From contig NZ_JACYXZ010000001.1 of NCBI RefSeq assembly GCF_014842875.1, forward strand, positions 1,178,001 to 1,242,000: a DNA stretch of 64,000 nt, in the 5' to 3' direction. The translations under genes were made by a program, and so were the position numbers. Positions within the stretch are counted from its first letter, which is position 1; every line of letters starts with the position of its first letter. The notes below the pieces were generated by a model. That model searched no databases. It saw only the letters and a program-made list of their open reading frames with translations, and was not told the DNA's origin. Origin of the DNA: Nocardioides donggukensis (GTDB lineage Bacteria > Actinomycetota > Actinomycetes > Propionibacteriales > Nocardioidaceae). Positions 49,207 through 58,844 of the stretch are shown one piece after another.

Positions 49207-49250
49207 GACCGGATCGGTTCCCACCCGGCTCGAGCCCGCGACCGGGCCTC

Positions 49251-49474
49251 GCCGACGACCGGGCGCGCCCACGACCGGGCTCGCCGACAGCCGGGCTCGC
49301 CGACGACCGGTTGCGCCGACGACCGGGCTCACCGACGACCGGGCTCGCCGACGACCGGGCGCGCCGACGACCGGGCGCGCCGACGACCGGTTGCGCCGAC
49401 GACCGGGCTCGCCGACGACCGGGCTCGCCGACAGCCGGGCTGGCCTACAACCGGGCTCGCCTACAACCGCGCTC
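49251..49474. repeat. 16-base minisatellite, 14 copies
   Basis: Units of the form GCCGACGACCGGGCTC are repeated 14 times without gaps; a degenerate 17-base unit precedes them. Variants such as GGTTGC (units 4 and 9), ACAGCC (units 3 and 12) and CTACAA (units 13, 14) recur, showing higher-order duplication of about five units. The period of 16 shifts the frame each time, so it is not coding. The last 14 bases overlap the stop codon end of the MFS gene. Confidence 0.95.
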
Positions 49475-50612
49475 GTCCCTGCTGCACGGCCAGCACCACA
49501 CACCATCCGGCCAGCGCGGCCAGGACGAGGGCCACGGACACCTGCGCGGACAACGCGGCCAGCATCAGCGGGAAGCCGAAGCCCACGTAGGCCGTGGCGT
49601 AGAAGCCTGCGGACACGGTGCCCAGTCGCCCCTCGGCGGCCAGCGCGGGCAGCCGGGAGAGCCCGCTGGCCAGGGCGAGACCGCCTCCGGCCCCGAGCAC
49701 GACCGAGGCCGGGATCGCCAGCGGCAGGAGCGGCGGCACGGCCGCGGCCAGCGCTGTCACCCCGAACCCGACGACACCGCAGCCGGCCGCGACCGGCGCG
49801 GTGCGCGGCCCGAGCCGCCCCTGGAGCGGCGCGGCCAGGGCACCGGCTCCCAGCGCCAGGCCGGCCAGCAGGCCGGTCAGTGCCACCGGGGCGACCGGGA
49901 AGCCGATCAGCACGGGCACTCCGGCGACCGCGGTCGCGGGGAAGGCGTAGACGCAGATCGCCAGCGGGGCCACCACCAACAGCCCGGTGCGTCGGCCGCC
50001 CGGCCGGAACGCTCCCGAGCGCACGGTGCCGGGTGGCGCCGGAGACCGGACCAGCGACTCGGCGACCGACCAGGAGGCGACCAGCGCCAGCAGGAGGACC
50101 GCGACGTGCAGCAGGTAGGGAAGCACGAGGGGCCACGGTCCCCACTCGCCGATCAGTCCTGCATACGACGGTCCGATCGCGAACCCCGCGGTCATGGCGA
50201 CCGCGGCACTGCGCGGACCGGACGTGCGCCCGCCCCGGGTCGCGGTCTCCACGAGCCAGGCGCTGCCGACACTGAAGACGGTCCCCGAGGTCGCTCCCTG
50301 GAGGAACCGGACGACATACAGGAGCGCTTCGCTGTCGGCGGCGAGCAGGAAGAGCAACGACGCCACGACCGCACCGACGGCGGCCGGAAGCGCGACCCGC
50401 CGGCGTCCCCACCGGTCCGCGGCCTGCCCCGCCATCGCGAGGGCGAGCATCAGGCCGAGCGCGTAGACCCCGAAGACCGCGGTCAGCGACGCATCGGTCA
50501 TCGCGAGCCGGTCGCGGTAGATCAGCAGGAGCGGGGTGGGGACGTTGGTCCCGGTGGCGACCGCCAGCAGCAGGAGCGTCAGCCTCCGGTCCGCGCTCCA
50601 GGTCTCCGTCAC
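49461..50612 (-). CDS. MFS transporter
   Basis: The 383-residue protein has about 12 membrane helices, with the MFS loop signature AGQAADRWGRRRVALPAAVG between helices 2 and 3. The N-terminal half resembles drug-efflux permeases of the 12-helix type. The substrate is unknown. I take GTG 50612 (VTETWSADRRLTLLLLAVAT) as start, because the frame before it encodes a Pro-rich stretch without a membrane segment. The last codons lie in the minisatellite, so the C-terminus (VQQGRARL) may vary with repeat copy changes. It is divergent from the coiled-coil gene. Confidence 0.85.
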   Translation of the reverse strand: MTETWSADRRLTLLLLAVATGTNVPTPLLLIYRDRLAMTDASLTAVFGVYALGLMLALAMAGQAADRWGRRRVALPAAVGAVVASLLFLLAADSEALLYVVRFLQGATSGTVFSVGSAWLVETATRGGRTSGPRSAAVAMTAGFAIGPSYAGLIGEWGPWPLVLPYLLHVAVLLLALVASWSVAESLVRSPAPPGTVRSGAFRPGGRRTGLLVVAPLAICVYAFPATAVAGVPVLIGFPVAPVALTGLLAGLALGAGALAAPLQGRLGPRTAPVAAGCGVVGFGVTALAAAVPPLLPLAIPASVVLGAGGGLALASGLSRLPALAAEGRLGTVSAGFYATAYVGFGFPLMLAALSAQVSVALVLAALAGWCVVLAVQQGRARL

Positions 50613-50676
50613 GCCGCCCACCCTCGCACGCGTCCCCGGACCGGCCGGGGGTGCCACCCTGTGTAGATTCGCGAGC

Positions 50677-51573
50677 GTGCCGAACGACGCGCTGCTCGAG
50701 GCAGCTGACGGGCTCTACGGGCTGGACCTGCCCGCCTTCACACCCGCCCGGGACGAGCTGGCGAAGTCGCTGCGCGCCGAGGACCGTCCGCTCTCCGACG
50801 CGGTGAAGCGGCTGCGCAAGCCGTCGCTGGCGGCGTGGGCGGTGAACCTGCTGGTACGTCGTGAGGCCGAGCAGGTCGAGCAGGTGCTGACGGTCGGCGC
50901 CGCACTGCGCGAGGCACAGACCAACCTCGACGGCGACGAGCTGCGGGCCCTGACCAGGCAGCGGCGGCAGTTGACCGCGGCGGTGACCACGAGGGCGCGC
51001 AGCCTGGCGTCCGAGCAGGGGCAACGGATCACGCCGGCGGTGGCCGAGCAGGTGGAGGGCACGCTGACGGCGGCGATGGTCGATGCCGACGCGGCGGCCG
51101 CGGTGCGCACCGGCCTGCTGGTGAGCGCCCTGGCCGCCACCGGAGTGGGGGAGCTCGACGTCGCGTCGGCGCTGGCGGTCCCGGAGGCGGCCGGCTTCAC
51201 GGCGACACCGGTCGTCGAGCAGCCGCCCACGCCGCCGGACCTGCACGTCGTGCCGGACCCCGATGCCGACGCCAAGCGCCTGGCCGCCGCCGAGCAGGAG
51301 CTGGCGGAGGCGGACGCCGAGGTCGAGCGCGCCCGTCAGGCGCACACCGCCGCCGACGCGGACGTCGAGGCGCTCGAGGCGCGCAGCCTGCAGACCCAGG
51401 CCGAGCTCGAGGAGCTGAGGCGGCGCCTGGCGGAGCTGGAGGACACCGCGGACGAGATCGACGACGAGCTCACCGACGCCCGGGCGGTGCTGGCGTCGGC
51501 CCAGGACGACCGCAGCGCAGCCGACTCCGCCCGGGAGCGGGCCGCGGCGGCCGTCGACCGCCTCCGCGGCTGA
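50677..51573 (+). CDS. Coiled-coil protein of unknown function
   Basis: The 298-residue protein has an N-terminal conserved part (FTPARDELAKSLRAEDRPLS, LRKPSLAAWAVNLLVRREAE) and a long C-terminal coiled coil (AEQELAEADAEVERARQAHT, TQAELEELRRRLAELEDTAD). No signal peptide or membrane segment. The first part resembles a cytoplasmic actinobacterial family that I cannot name. TAGATT ends seven bases before the GTG at 50677, so it is likely leaderless. A 13-bp hairpin follows the stop. Confidence 0.75.
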   Translation: MPNDALLEAADGLYGLDLPAFTPARDELAKSLRAEDRPLSDAVKRLRKPSLAAWAVNLLVRREAEQVEQVLTVGAALREAQTNLDGDELRALTRQRRQLTAAVTTRARSLASEQGQRITPAVAEQVEGTLTAAMVDADAAAAVRTGLLVSALAATGVGELDVASALAVPEAAGFTATPVVEQPPTPPDLHVVPDPDADAKRLAAAEQELAEADAEVERARQAHTAADADVEALEARSLQTQAELEELRRRLAELEDTADEIDDELTDARAVLASAQDDRSAADSARERAAAAVDRLRG

Positions 51574-51575
51574 CC

Positions 51576-51602
51576 CCCCGGCCCGCGGTCCGCGGGCCGG
51601 GG
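51576..51602. terminator. Bidirectional GC hairpin between convergent genes
   Basis: CCCCGGCCCGCGG (51576-51588) and CCGCGGGCCGGGG (51590-51602) are exact complements around one base (effective loop three). It lies between the coiled-coil stop and the glpK stop, so it can terminate both. Confidence 0.7.
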
Positions 51603-51646
51603 TCCGAGCGTCAGTGTCAGTGGGGCGTCCGTCAGCGGGCCCGGCC

Positions 51647-53134
51647 TCAGACGTGCTGCGCCCAGCCCCCGGCCCGCCGGACCGCCTCGGTCCACCGGCC
51701 GTGCGCGGCGTCCGCGGCGGCCTGGTCACCGGCCGGCTCGAAGCGTCGGTCGAGCTGCCAGGTCTCCCGGAGGTCGTCGACGGACGCCCACAGGCCGGTG
51801 CCCAGCCCGGCCAGGAACGCCGCACCCAGCGCGGTCGTCTCGACGATCCGCGGCCGCTCGACCGGTACGCCGACCTGGTCGGCCTGCACCTGGCACAGCA
51901 GGTCGTTGTCGCTGGCGCCACCGTCCACCCGAAGCACCGGCGTGGAGCCGTCCGCCCACCCGGGCAGCGTCTCCAGCACGTCGCGGACCTCGAACGCGAT
52001 CGCCTCGAGGGTGGCCCGGACGATGTGCGCGCGGGTCGTGCCGCGGGTCAGGCCGATGATCATCCCGCGGGCGTCGGGATCCCAGTGTGGGGCGCCGAGG
52101 CCGGTCAGGGCCGGCACGAACACCACCCCCTCCGAGTCGGCCACGGTCGCGGCGATCGCTTCGGTCTCGGCCGCGGAGCCGACGATCTGCAGCCCGTCCC
52201 GCAGCCACTGCACGGCGGCGCCGGTCACGAAGATCGCGCCCTCGAGCGCATAGGTCAGCACCCCGTCCGGCGACCGCCAGGCGGCCGTGCTGAGCAGGCC
52301 GGCCTCGCTCCGCACCAGCTCGCTCCCGGTGTTGGTGAGGATGAACGACCCGGTGCCGTAGGTGCACTTGGAGTCGCCCACGTCGAAGCAGGTCTGCCCG
52401 AACAGCGCCGACTGCTGGTCCCCGGCGATGCCGGCGATCGGGAGCTCCAGGTCGCAGAACGCACGCGGGTCGGTCGTGGCGATCTCGCCCCAGTTCGGCA
52501 CCAGGTCCGGCAGCGCCTCGCGGGGCACGCCGAAGAGCTCGCACAGCTCGTCGGACCAGTCACCGGTCCGGAGGTCGAACAGGAGGGTCCGGCAGGCGTT
52601 CGAGACGTCGGTGACGTGCCAGGTCCCGCGAGTCATCCGGGCGATCAGGTAGGAGTCGACCGTGCCGACGGCGTACCGACCCGACGTGACCAGCGCCCAG
52701 GTGTTCGGCTCGTTCTCGGCCAACCACATCAGCTTGGTGCCGGAGAAGTACGGGTCCAGCCGCAGACCGGTCAGCTCGCGGACGCGGTCCTCGTGGCCGG
52801 CCTCGCGGAGCCGGGTGCAGATGTCGGTCGTGCGCCGGTCCTGCCAGACGATCGCCCGACGCGGCGAGCCGAGCGTCTCGCGGTCCCAGAGCAGGACGGT
52901 CTCGCGCTGGTTGGTGATCCCGACCGCGGTGAGCTCCCCGTCGTACGCCGCGACCGCGGCCCGGGTGGCGGCGAGGGTGGCCTGCCAGATCTCCTCGGGG
53001 GCGTGCTCGACCCAGCCCGGCTGCGGGAAGTGCTGGGAGAACTCCTGGTAGCCACGGGCCGCGATCGTGCCCTCGGCGGTGACCACGACGGCGGTGACGC
53101 CGGTGGTGCCGGCGTCGATGGCGAGCACGCTCAT
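51647..53134 (-). CDS. glpK: Glycerol kinase
   Basis: The 495-residue FGGY kinase has the start SVLAIDAGTTGVTAVVVTAE, the motifs ITNQRETVLLWDRETLGSPR, YLIARMTRGTWHVTDVSNAC, and GLGAPHWDPDARGMIIGLTR (FGGY signature 2). These give ATP-dependent formation of glycerol 3-phosphate. The ATG at 53134 is preferred to a longer frame, since the start then matches the family and it overlaps the upstream DUF1028 stop by 4 bases (ATGA). No glpF or glpD neighbour is seen, so the context does not explain regulation. Confidence 0.95.
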   Translation of the reverse strand: MSVLAIDAGTTGVTAVVVTAEGTIAARGYQEFSQHFPQPGWVEHAPEEIWQATLAATRAAVAAYDGELTAVGITNQRETVLLWDRETLGSPRRAIVWQDRRTTDICTRLREAGHEDRVRELTGLRLDPYFSGTKLMWLAENEPNTWALVTSGRYAVGTVDSYLIARMTRGTWHVTDVSNACRTLLFDLRTGDWSDELCELFGVPREALPDLVPNWGEIATTDPRAFCDLELPIAGIAGDQQSALFGQTCFDVGDSKCTYGTGSFILTNTGSELVRSEAGLLSTAAWRSPDGVLTYALEGAIFVTGAAVQWLRDGLQIVGSAAETEAIAATVADSEGVVFVPALTGLGAPHWDPDARGMIIGLTRGTTRAHIVRATLEAIAFEVRDVLETLPGWADGSTPVLRVDGGASDNDLLCQVQADQVGVPVERPRIVETTALGAAFLAGLGTGLWASVDDLRETWQLDRRFEPAGDQAAADAAHGRWTEAVRRAGGWAQHV

Positions 53135-53964
53135 GCGTCGTCCCTCCCGTCGGCCTCGCGGACGATCGCGAGGATCCTCTCGTCGATCCAGGCCAGACCC
53201 GGGTCGACGCGCATCTCGTAGTTCTCGGTGCCGACCCACGTCGCGAAGTCCCGGTGCCCGTGCGCGGTCGCGAACGCCTCCAGGTCGGCACGCAGGTCGC
53301 TGTCCACCGCCACGCGCTCGGAGGGGGTGGACGCGGTCAGGTAGAGGTCGTTGAGGTCGAGGAGCCGGGTCAGCTCGGGCACCGGGGTGGCGTGGTCGTC
53401 GACGCGCAGGTCCACGGCGATGTCGTCGAGGCCGCCGTACCCGGCCCCGTCCCGCACCACGAGCAGCGCCGCCGACTGCCGGCCGCGCCGGTCGCCGCCG
53501 GCCTCGTCGCCGGCTCGGAGGGCGGAGAGGAGCCGACGGGCCAGCGAGGCCTGCGCGTCGGAGCCGAGCCAGGCGGCCTCGACGGCGTCCAGGACCTCGG
53601 GTCCGGTCAGCACGTTGCCCTGGGCGGCGTACCCGTCTCCGGTCCGGCTGCCGGCCCAGTCGAGGCAGGCGGTCCCGGTGTGCGAGGCCGCCGTGCCGTC
53701 CAGGTCCACGATCCCGACCTGCCGGTGGTCGCGGTGGTCGTCCTCCTCGAGCAGCCGCTGGAGCGCGACCGGCGCGGTCGCCCCGGCGTCGAGGTGGGCC
53801 AGGGCCAGCCCCTTGTAGGCGACGTTGGCGTCGGCCTGGGTGGCGATCGCGCCGAGCCCGGCGACGGCGGCCGGGACCGCCGAGCCCACGGCCAGGAACT
53901 TGGAGGCGACGGCCACGCCCCAGGACTCTCCGTCATCGGAGCGGGCCACGATCGAGAAGGTCAT
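53131..53964 (-). CDS. DUF1028 family (Ntn-hydrolase-like) protein
   Basis: The 277-residue protein begins MTFSIVARSDDGESWGVAVA followed by SKFLAVGSAVPAAVAGLGAI, the hallmark of DUF1028, whose fold is of the Ntn-hydrolase type. The N-terminal Thr after Met (T2) could be the nucleophile once Met is removed. The C-terminal part ends with a region of about 70 residues rich in acidic residues. Function unproven. TACCCT ends seven bases before the ATG, and translation is coupled to glycerol kinase, an unusual pairing. Confidence 0.85.
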   Translation of the reverse strand: MTFSIVARSDDGESWGVAVASKFLAVGSAVPAAVAGLGAIATQADANVAYKGLALAHLDAGATAPVALQRLLEEDDHRDHRQVGIVDLDGTAASHTGTACLDWAGSRTGDGYAAQGNVLTGPEVLDAVEAAWLGSDAQASLARRLLSALRAGDEAGGDRRGRQSAALLVVRDGAGYGGLDDIAVDLRVDDHATPVPELTRLLDLNDLYLTASTPSERVAVDSDLRADLEAFATAHGHRDFATWVGTENYEMRVDPGLAWIDERILAIVREADGRDDA

Positions 53965-54038
53965 GGGAGCGAGGGTAGTGGCCGCGAGGTCGGTTATCCG
54001 CTTGCCCTCAACCGGACTTGAGGTTCGACAATGACGGA

Positions 54039-55304
54039 GTGCTGAGCAGACTGGGCTTCCCGAGCGTGGGCGAACACCGACGCTTCGTCACCGCCATCGG
54101 TGTCGACGCGATCGGCAGCGGCGTGTTCATGCCGGTGACCCTGCTCTACTTCCTCGTCGCCACTCCGATGGGTCTGGTGGAGATCGGCGCCGCGATCTCG
54201 ATCGCCTCACTCGTCTCGATCCCGGTCGGGCCGCTCGTGGGCAGTGTCGTCGACCGGGTCGGCTCGACGCGGGTCCTCCAGGTCGCCAACCTGCTCCAGG
54301 GCGCCGGCTTCGTCGCCTACCTCTTCGTGGACGGCTTCACGGGCGTGCTGGTGGCGACGGTCGCGGTGAGCGCCGGCCGGACCGCCTTCTGGGGCTCCTT
54401 CGGCGCCACCGTCGCGATCATCTCGCCGCCGGGGGAGCGGGAGCTGTGGTTCGGCTTCCTGGGCGCGCTGCGCAACGTCGGCTTCGCCCTGGGTGGGCTG
54501 CTCGCCGGGCTGGCGATCACTGTCGGCTCACCGGAGGCGTACGCCGCGGTGGTGGTGCTGAACGCGGTCTCGTACGCGCTGGCGTTCTGGCTCATGCTCT
54601 CGGTCCCCAACCGGGTCCCGGCCAGACTCGCCCCGGTCGAGGAGCCGGGCTCCTGGCTGAGCGTCCTGCGCGACGGCCCCTACCGGATCCTGGTGCTGAC
54701 CCAGGCGTCGTTCTCGCTGTCGATGATGGCGCTCAACTTCGCGATGCCGGTCTACATCACCACGACGCTCGGGCTGCCGGGCTGGGTGGCCGGCGCGCTG
54801 TTCACGGTCAACACCGTGCTGGTCGGGTTCGGCCAGGGGCTGGTGGTCCGCTCGCTCACCGGCACCGTGCGCCGCCAGGTGCTGCTGTGGGCCAACGTCG
54901 CGTTCGCCGCGTCGTACCTGGTGCTGTACGGCGCCTCCGCGGCGTCGTTGGCCGTGGGTGTCGTGGTCGTCCTGGGCGCCGGAGCGGTCTACACGCTCGG
55001 TGAGCTGCTCGGAGGGCCGGTGCTGTCGGCGCTGGCGGCGGAGGCCGCCCCGGAGCACCTGCGGGGCCGGTACCTCTCCTACCACCAGCTCGCGTGGACG
55101 GTCACGGGCGCGATCGCGCCGGTCGGGTTCGCCTGGCTGCTGGTGCAGGGGCCGGCCGCCACCTGGCTGGGCCTGGTCGGGCTCACCGCGGTCGGGGCGG
55201 CGCTCACGGTCCGGCTGGGTGCCCGGATGCCGCTGGCACGGGCCCGGATCACGAACGGCGCGGTCGGGGACCCCCTGCCGATCGCGGACGAGGCCGGACT
55301 CTGA
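54039..55304 (+). CDS. MFS transporter
   Basis: The protein of about 421 residues has 12 predicted helices and an MFS-type loop (VGSVVDRVGSTRVLQVANLL). The central segment has LRDGPYRILVLTQASFSLSM typical of the macrolide-efflux-like group. The substrate is unknown. I use GTG 54039, since GACAAT ends six bases upstream; TTG 54018 (seven residues longer) is an alternative without a ribosome binding site. It stands alone before the phosphofructokinase gene. Confidence 0.82.
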   Translation: MLSRLGFPSVGEHRRFVTAIGVDAIGSGVFMPVTLLYFLVATPMGLVEIGAAISIASLVSIPVGPLVGSVVDRVGSTRVLQVANLLQGAGFVAYLFVDGFTGVLVATVAVSAGRTAFWGSFGATVAIISPPGERELWFGFLGALRNVGFALGGLLAGLAITVGSPEAYAAVVVLNAVSYALAFWLMLSVPNRVPARLAPVEEPGSWLSVLRDGPYRILVLTQASFSLSMMALNFAMPVYITTTLGLPGWVAGALFTVNTVLVGFGQGLVVRSLTGTVRRQVLLWANVAFAASYLVLYGASAASLAVGVVVVLGAGAVYTLGELLGGPVLSALAAEAAPEHLRGRYLSYHQLAWTVTGAIAPVGFAWLLVQGPAATWLGLVGLTAVGAALTVRLGARMPLARARITNGAVGDPLPIADEAGL

Positions 55305-55379
55305 GGCTGCCGGATCACCGCCCGGCATGGCAGGGTAGGCACGCTGGATCGATCCAACGACCCCTCGAGGAGAACCACC

Positions 55380-56405
55380 ATGCGCGTCGGAGTGCTCACA
55401 GGCGGCGGCGACTGCCCCGGACTGAACGCCGTGATCCGGGCGGTGGTCCGCAAGGGCGTCAGCGTCCACGGATTCGAGTTCGTGGGCTACCGCGACGGGT
55501 GGAAGGGTCCGCTGGAGGGCCTGACGATGGAGCTCGGCATCGAGCAGTGCCGCGGGATCCTGCCGCGCGGCGGCACCATCCTGGGCTCCTCGCGGACCAA
55601 CCCGTTCACCGTCGACGGCGGCGTCGAACAGATCAAGGACAACCTGGCCCGCGACGGCGTCGACGCCCTGGTCGCGATCGGTGGCGAGGACACGCTCGGC
55701 GTCGCCACCAAGCTGGCCGACCTCGGGGTCAACGTGGTCGGGGTGCCCAAGACCATCGACAACGACCTGTCCGGCACCGACTACACCTTCGGGTTCGACA
55801 CCGCGGTGAACATCGCCACCGAGGCCATCGACCGGCTGCACACCACCGCCGAGTCCCACCACCGGGTGCTGGTGGTCGAGGTCATGGGTCGGCACGCCGG
55901 CTGGATCGCCCTGCACTCCGGCCTGGCCGGCGGTGCCAACATCGTGCTGATCCCCGAGCAGCCCTTCGACATCGACGAGGTCTGCGCGCTGGTCGAGGCC
56001 CGCTTCGAGAGCCAGTACTCACCGATCATCGTGGTCTCCGAGGGCGCCGTCCCCAAGTCCGGCACGGAGGAGCTGACCTCGGGCGAGCTCGACGCGTTCG
56101 GCCACGTCCGGCTCGGCGGCATCGGCGACCGGCTGGCCCGGCAGATCGAGGAGCGCACCGGCAAGGAGGCCCGCAGCGTCGTCCTGGGCCACATCCAGCG
56201 CGGCGGCACCCCGACCGCGTTCGACCGGTGGCTGGCGACCCGGCTCGGCCTGCAGGCGGCCGACGCCGTCGCCGAGGGCGACTTCGGCACGATGATGGCG
56301 CTGCACGGCACCACGGTCACCCGGATCCCGCTCCTCGAGGGCACCGGGGAGCTGAAGCTGGTCAGCCCCGAGGAGTACGCCGAGGCGCAGGTCTTCTTCG
56401 GCTGA
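55380..56405 (+). CDS. pfp: 6-phosphofructokinase, probably pyrophosphate-dependent
   Basis: The 341-residue enzyme is of the actinobacterial group III PFK. GGGDCPGLNAVIR is the phosphate-donor loop, TIDNDLSGTDYTFGFDTA the catalytic region (Asp in TIDND), MGRHAGWIAL and ILGHIQRGGTPTAFDR the sugar-phosphate site. At the two donor-selecting positions (E. coli numbering, which coincides here) it has Asp104 (GGEDT) and Lys124 (PKTIDND), the combination of PPi-using enzymes; ATP enzymes have Gly at both. GAGGAG lies seven bases before the ATG. It would make the fructose-6-phosphate step reversible. Confidence 0.92.
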   Translation: MRVGVLTGGGDCPGLNAVIRAVVRKGVSVHGFEFVGYRDGWKGPLEGLTMELGIEQCRGILPRGGTILGSSRTNPFTVDGGVEQIKDNLARDGVDALVAIGGEDTLGVATKLADLGVNVVGVPKTIDNDLSGTDYTFGFDTAVNIATEAIDRLHTTAESHHRVLVVEVMGRHAGWIALHSGLAGGANIVLIPEQPFDIDEVCALVEARFESQYSPIIVVSEGAVPKSGTEELTSGELDAFGHVRLGGIGDRLARQIEERTGKEARSVVLGHIQRGGTPTAFDRWLATRLGLQAADAVAEGDFGTMMALHGTTVTRIPLLEGTGELKLVSPEEYAEAQVFFG

Positions 56406-56430
56406 GCGGGGTCCCGGACCGACTGGTGGA

Positions 56431-56455
56431 CCGGGCCGGACCTGGTCCGGCCCGG
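56431..56455 (+). terminator. Hairpin after the phosphofructokinase gene
   Basis: CCGGGCCGGAC (56431-56441) and GTCCGGCCCGG (56445-56455) form an 11-bp stem with a three-base loop. It lies 26 bases after the stop and just before the aroG promoter. Confidence 0.6.
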
Positions 56456-56469
56456 GGGCGGTCACCCCG

Positions 56470-56475
56470 TAGAGT
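56470..56475 (+). promoter_or_regulatory. -10 box of the leaderless aroG gene
   Basis: TAGAGT is followed by six bases and the GTG at 56482, and there is no ribosome binding site. Confidence 0.5.
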
Positions 56476-56481
56476 GGTCGG

Positions 56482-57813
56482 GTGATTCCCGACCTCGCAG
56501 CGCTGCACGCCCGCGGCGCCGCCCAGCAGCCGTCGTACCCCGATCCCGCCGCCGTGGACAGGGCCGTCGCCCGGCTGCGCACCGCGCCTCCGCTGGTCTT
56601 CGCCGGTGAGTGCGACGACCTGACCGAGAAGATCGCGGCGGTCACCCGGGGGGAGGCGTTCCTGCTCCAGGGCGGCGACTGCGCGGAGACGTTCGCCGGG
56701 GTCACCGCGGACAACGTCCGCAACAAGCTGCGGGTCCTGCTGCAGATGGCCGTGGTGCTGACCTACGCCGCCTCGGTGCCGGTGGTCAAGGTCGGTCGGC
56801 TGGCCGGCCAGTACGCCAAGCCGCGCTCGTCCGACGACGAGACCCGGGACGGCGTGACCCTGCCGGCCTACCGCGGCGACGCCGTCAACGGCTTCGAGTT
56901 CACCCCCGAGACCCGGACCCCCGACCCGCAGCGGCTGGTCGACGTCTACCACTCCTCGGCCGCGACCCTGAACCTCGTGCGCGCCTTCGTCACCGGCGGG
57001 TACGCCGACCTGCGCCAGGTGCACACCTGGAACACCGACTTCGTGCGCAGCTCGCCGATCGGCCAGCGCTACGAGCAGCTGGCCGGCGAGATCGAGCGGG
57101 CGCTGACGTTCATGGAGGCGATCGGCGCCGACCCCGACGAGTTCCACCGGGTCGACTTCCACTCCAGCCACGAGGCGCTGGTGCTGGAGTACGAGCACGC
57201 GCTGACCCGGATCGACTCCCGCACCGGGTCGCCGTACGACGTCTCCGGCCACTTCGTGTGGATCGGCGAGCGGACCCGTCAGCTCGACGGCGCCCACGTC
57301 GAGCTCCTGCGGCACATCAAGAACCCGATCGGCGTGAAGCTCGGACCCACCACGACGCCCGACGACGCGCTCGCCCTGGCCTCGCGGCTGAACCCGGAGA
57401 ACACCCCCGGGCGGCTGACGTTCATCACCCGGTTCGGTGCCGGGCGGATCCGCGACGGGCTGCCGGAGCTGGTCGAGAAGGTCACCGCGGCCGGGGTACA
57501 GGTGGCGTGGGTCTGCGACCCCATGCACGGCAACACCTTCGAGGCGTCCTCCGGCTACAAGACCCGGCGCTTCGACGACGTCATCGAGGAGGTGCAGGGC
57601 TTCTTCGACGTGCACCACGCGCTCGGCACCTGGCCGGGCGGCATCCACGTGGAGCTCACCGGCGACGACGTCACCGAGTGCGTCGGCGGTGGCGAGGAGC
57701 TGGCCGAGATCGACCTCGGCAACCGCTACGAGTCGGTGTGCGACCCGCGGCTGAACCGGGTGCAGTCCCTCGAGCTGGCGTTCCTCGTGGCCGCCATGCT
57801 GCGTCGCGCCTGA
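56482..57813 (+). CDS. aroG: 3-deoxy-7-phosphoheptulonate (DAHP) synthase, class II
   Basis: The 443-residue enzyme joins PEP and erythrose 4-phosphate, the entry to aromatic amino acid synthesis. Class II features are clear: LLQGGDCAETFAGVTADNVR (metal Cys), VKVGRLAGQYAKPRS, HSSHEALVLEYEHAL, GIHVELTGDDVTECVGG and NRVQSLELAFLVAAMLRRA at the C-terminus. Length matches the plant/actinobacterial type. It is leaderless by the -10 box and follows a phosphofructokinase, the gene order also found in streptomycetes. A different class of DAHP synthase lies 3.7 kb downstream. Confidence 0.96.
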   Translation: MIPDLAALHARGAAQQPSYPDPAAVDRAVARLRTAPPLVFAGECDDLTEKIAAVTRGEAFLLQGGDCAETFAGVTADNVRNKLRVLLQMAVVLTYAASVPVVKVGRLAGQYAKPRSSDDETRDGVTLPAYRGDAVNGFEFTPETRTPDPQRLVDVYHSSAATLNLVRAFVTGGYADLRQVHTWNTDFVRSSPIGQRYEQLAGEIERALTFMEAIGADPDEFHRVDFHSSHEALVLEYEHALTRIDSRTGSPYDVSGHFVWIGERTRQLDGAHVELLRHIKNPIGVKLGPTTTPDDALALASRLNPENTPGRLTFITRFGAGRIRDGLPELVEKVTAAGVQVAWVCDPMHGNTFEASSGYKTRRFDDVIEEVQGFFDVHHALGTWPGGIHVELTGDDVTECVGGGEELAEIDLGNRYESVCDPRLNRVQSLELAFLVAAMLRRA

Positions 57814-57823
57814 CCCGACTCGC

Positions 57824-57829
57824 TAGGTT
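57824..57829 (+). promoter_or_regulatory. -10 box of the leaderless ltaE gene
   Basis: TAGGTT ends six bases before the GTG at 57836, and the gap between aroG and ltaE is only 22 bases, so the box overlaps the end of the aroG transcript region. Confidence 0.45.
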
Positions 57830-57835
57830 GGGCCG

Positions 57836-58840
<1,005 letters not shown>

Positions 58841-58844
58841 CCGG

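Noticed and set aside
49209..50275. Coding interpretation of the 16-base minisatellite (SPTTGLADDRARRRPG-like peptides)
   Set aside because: The 16-base period changes frame every unit, and the peptides appear in every frame only because the array lacks stops.
48628..51921. Open frame of 1,097 codons on the minus strand
   Set aside because: It crosses the HNH gene, minisatellite, MFS gene (another frame), coiled-coil gene and glpK end. No coherent protein results.
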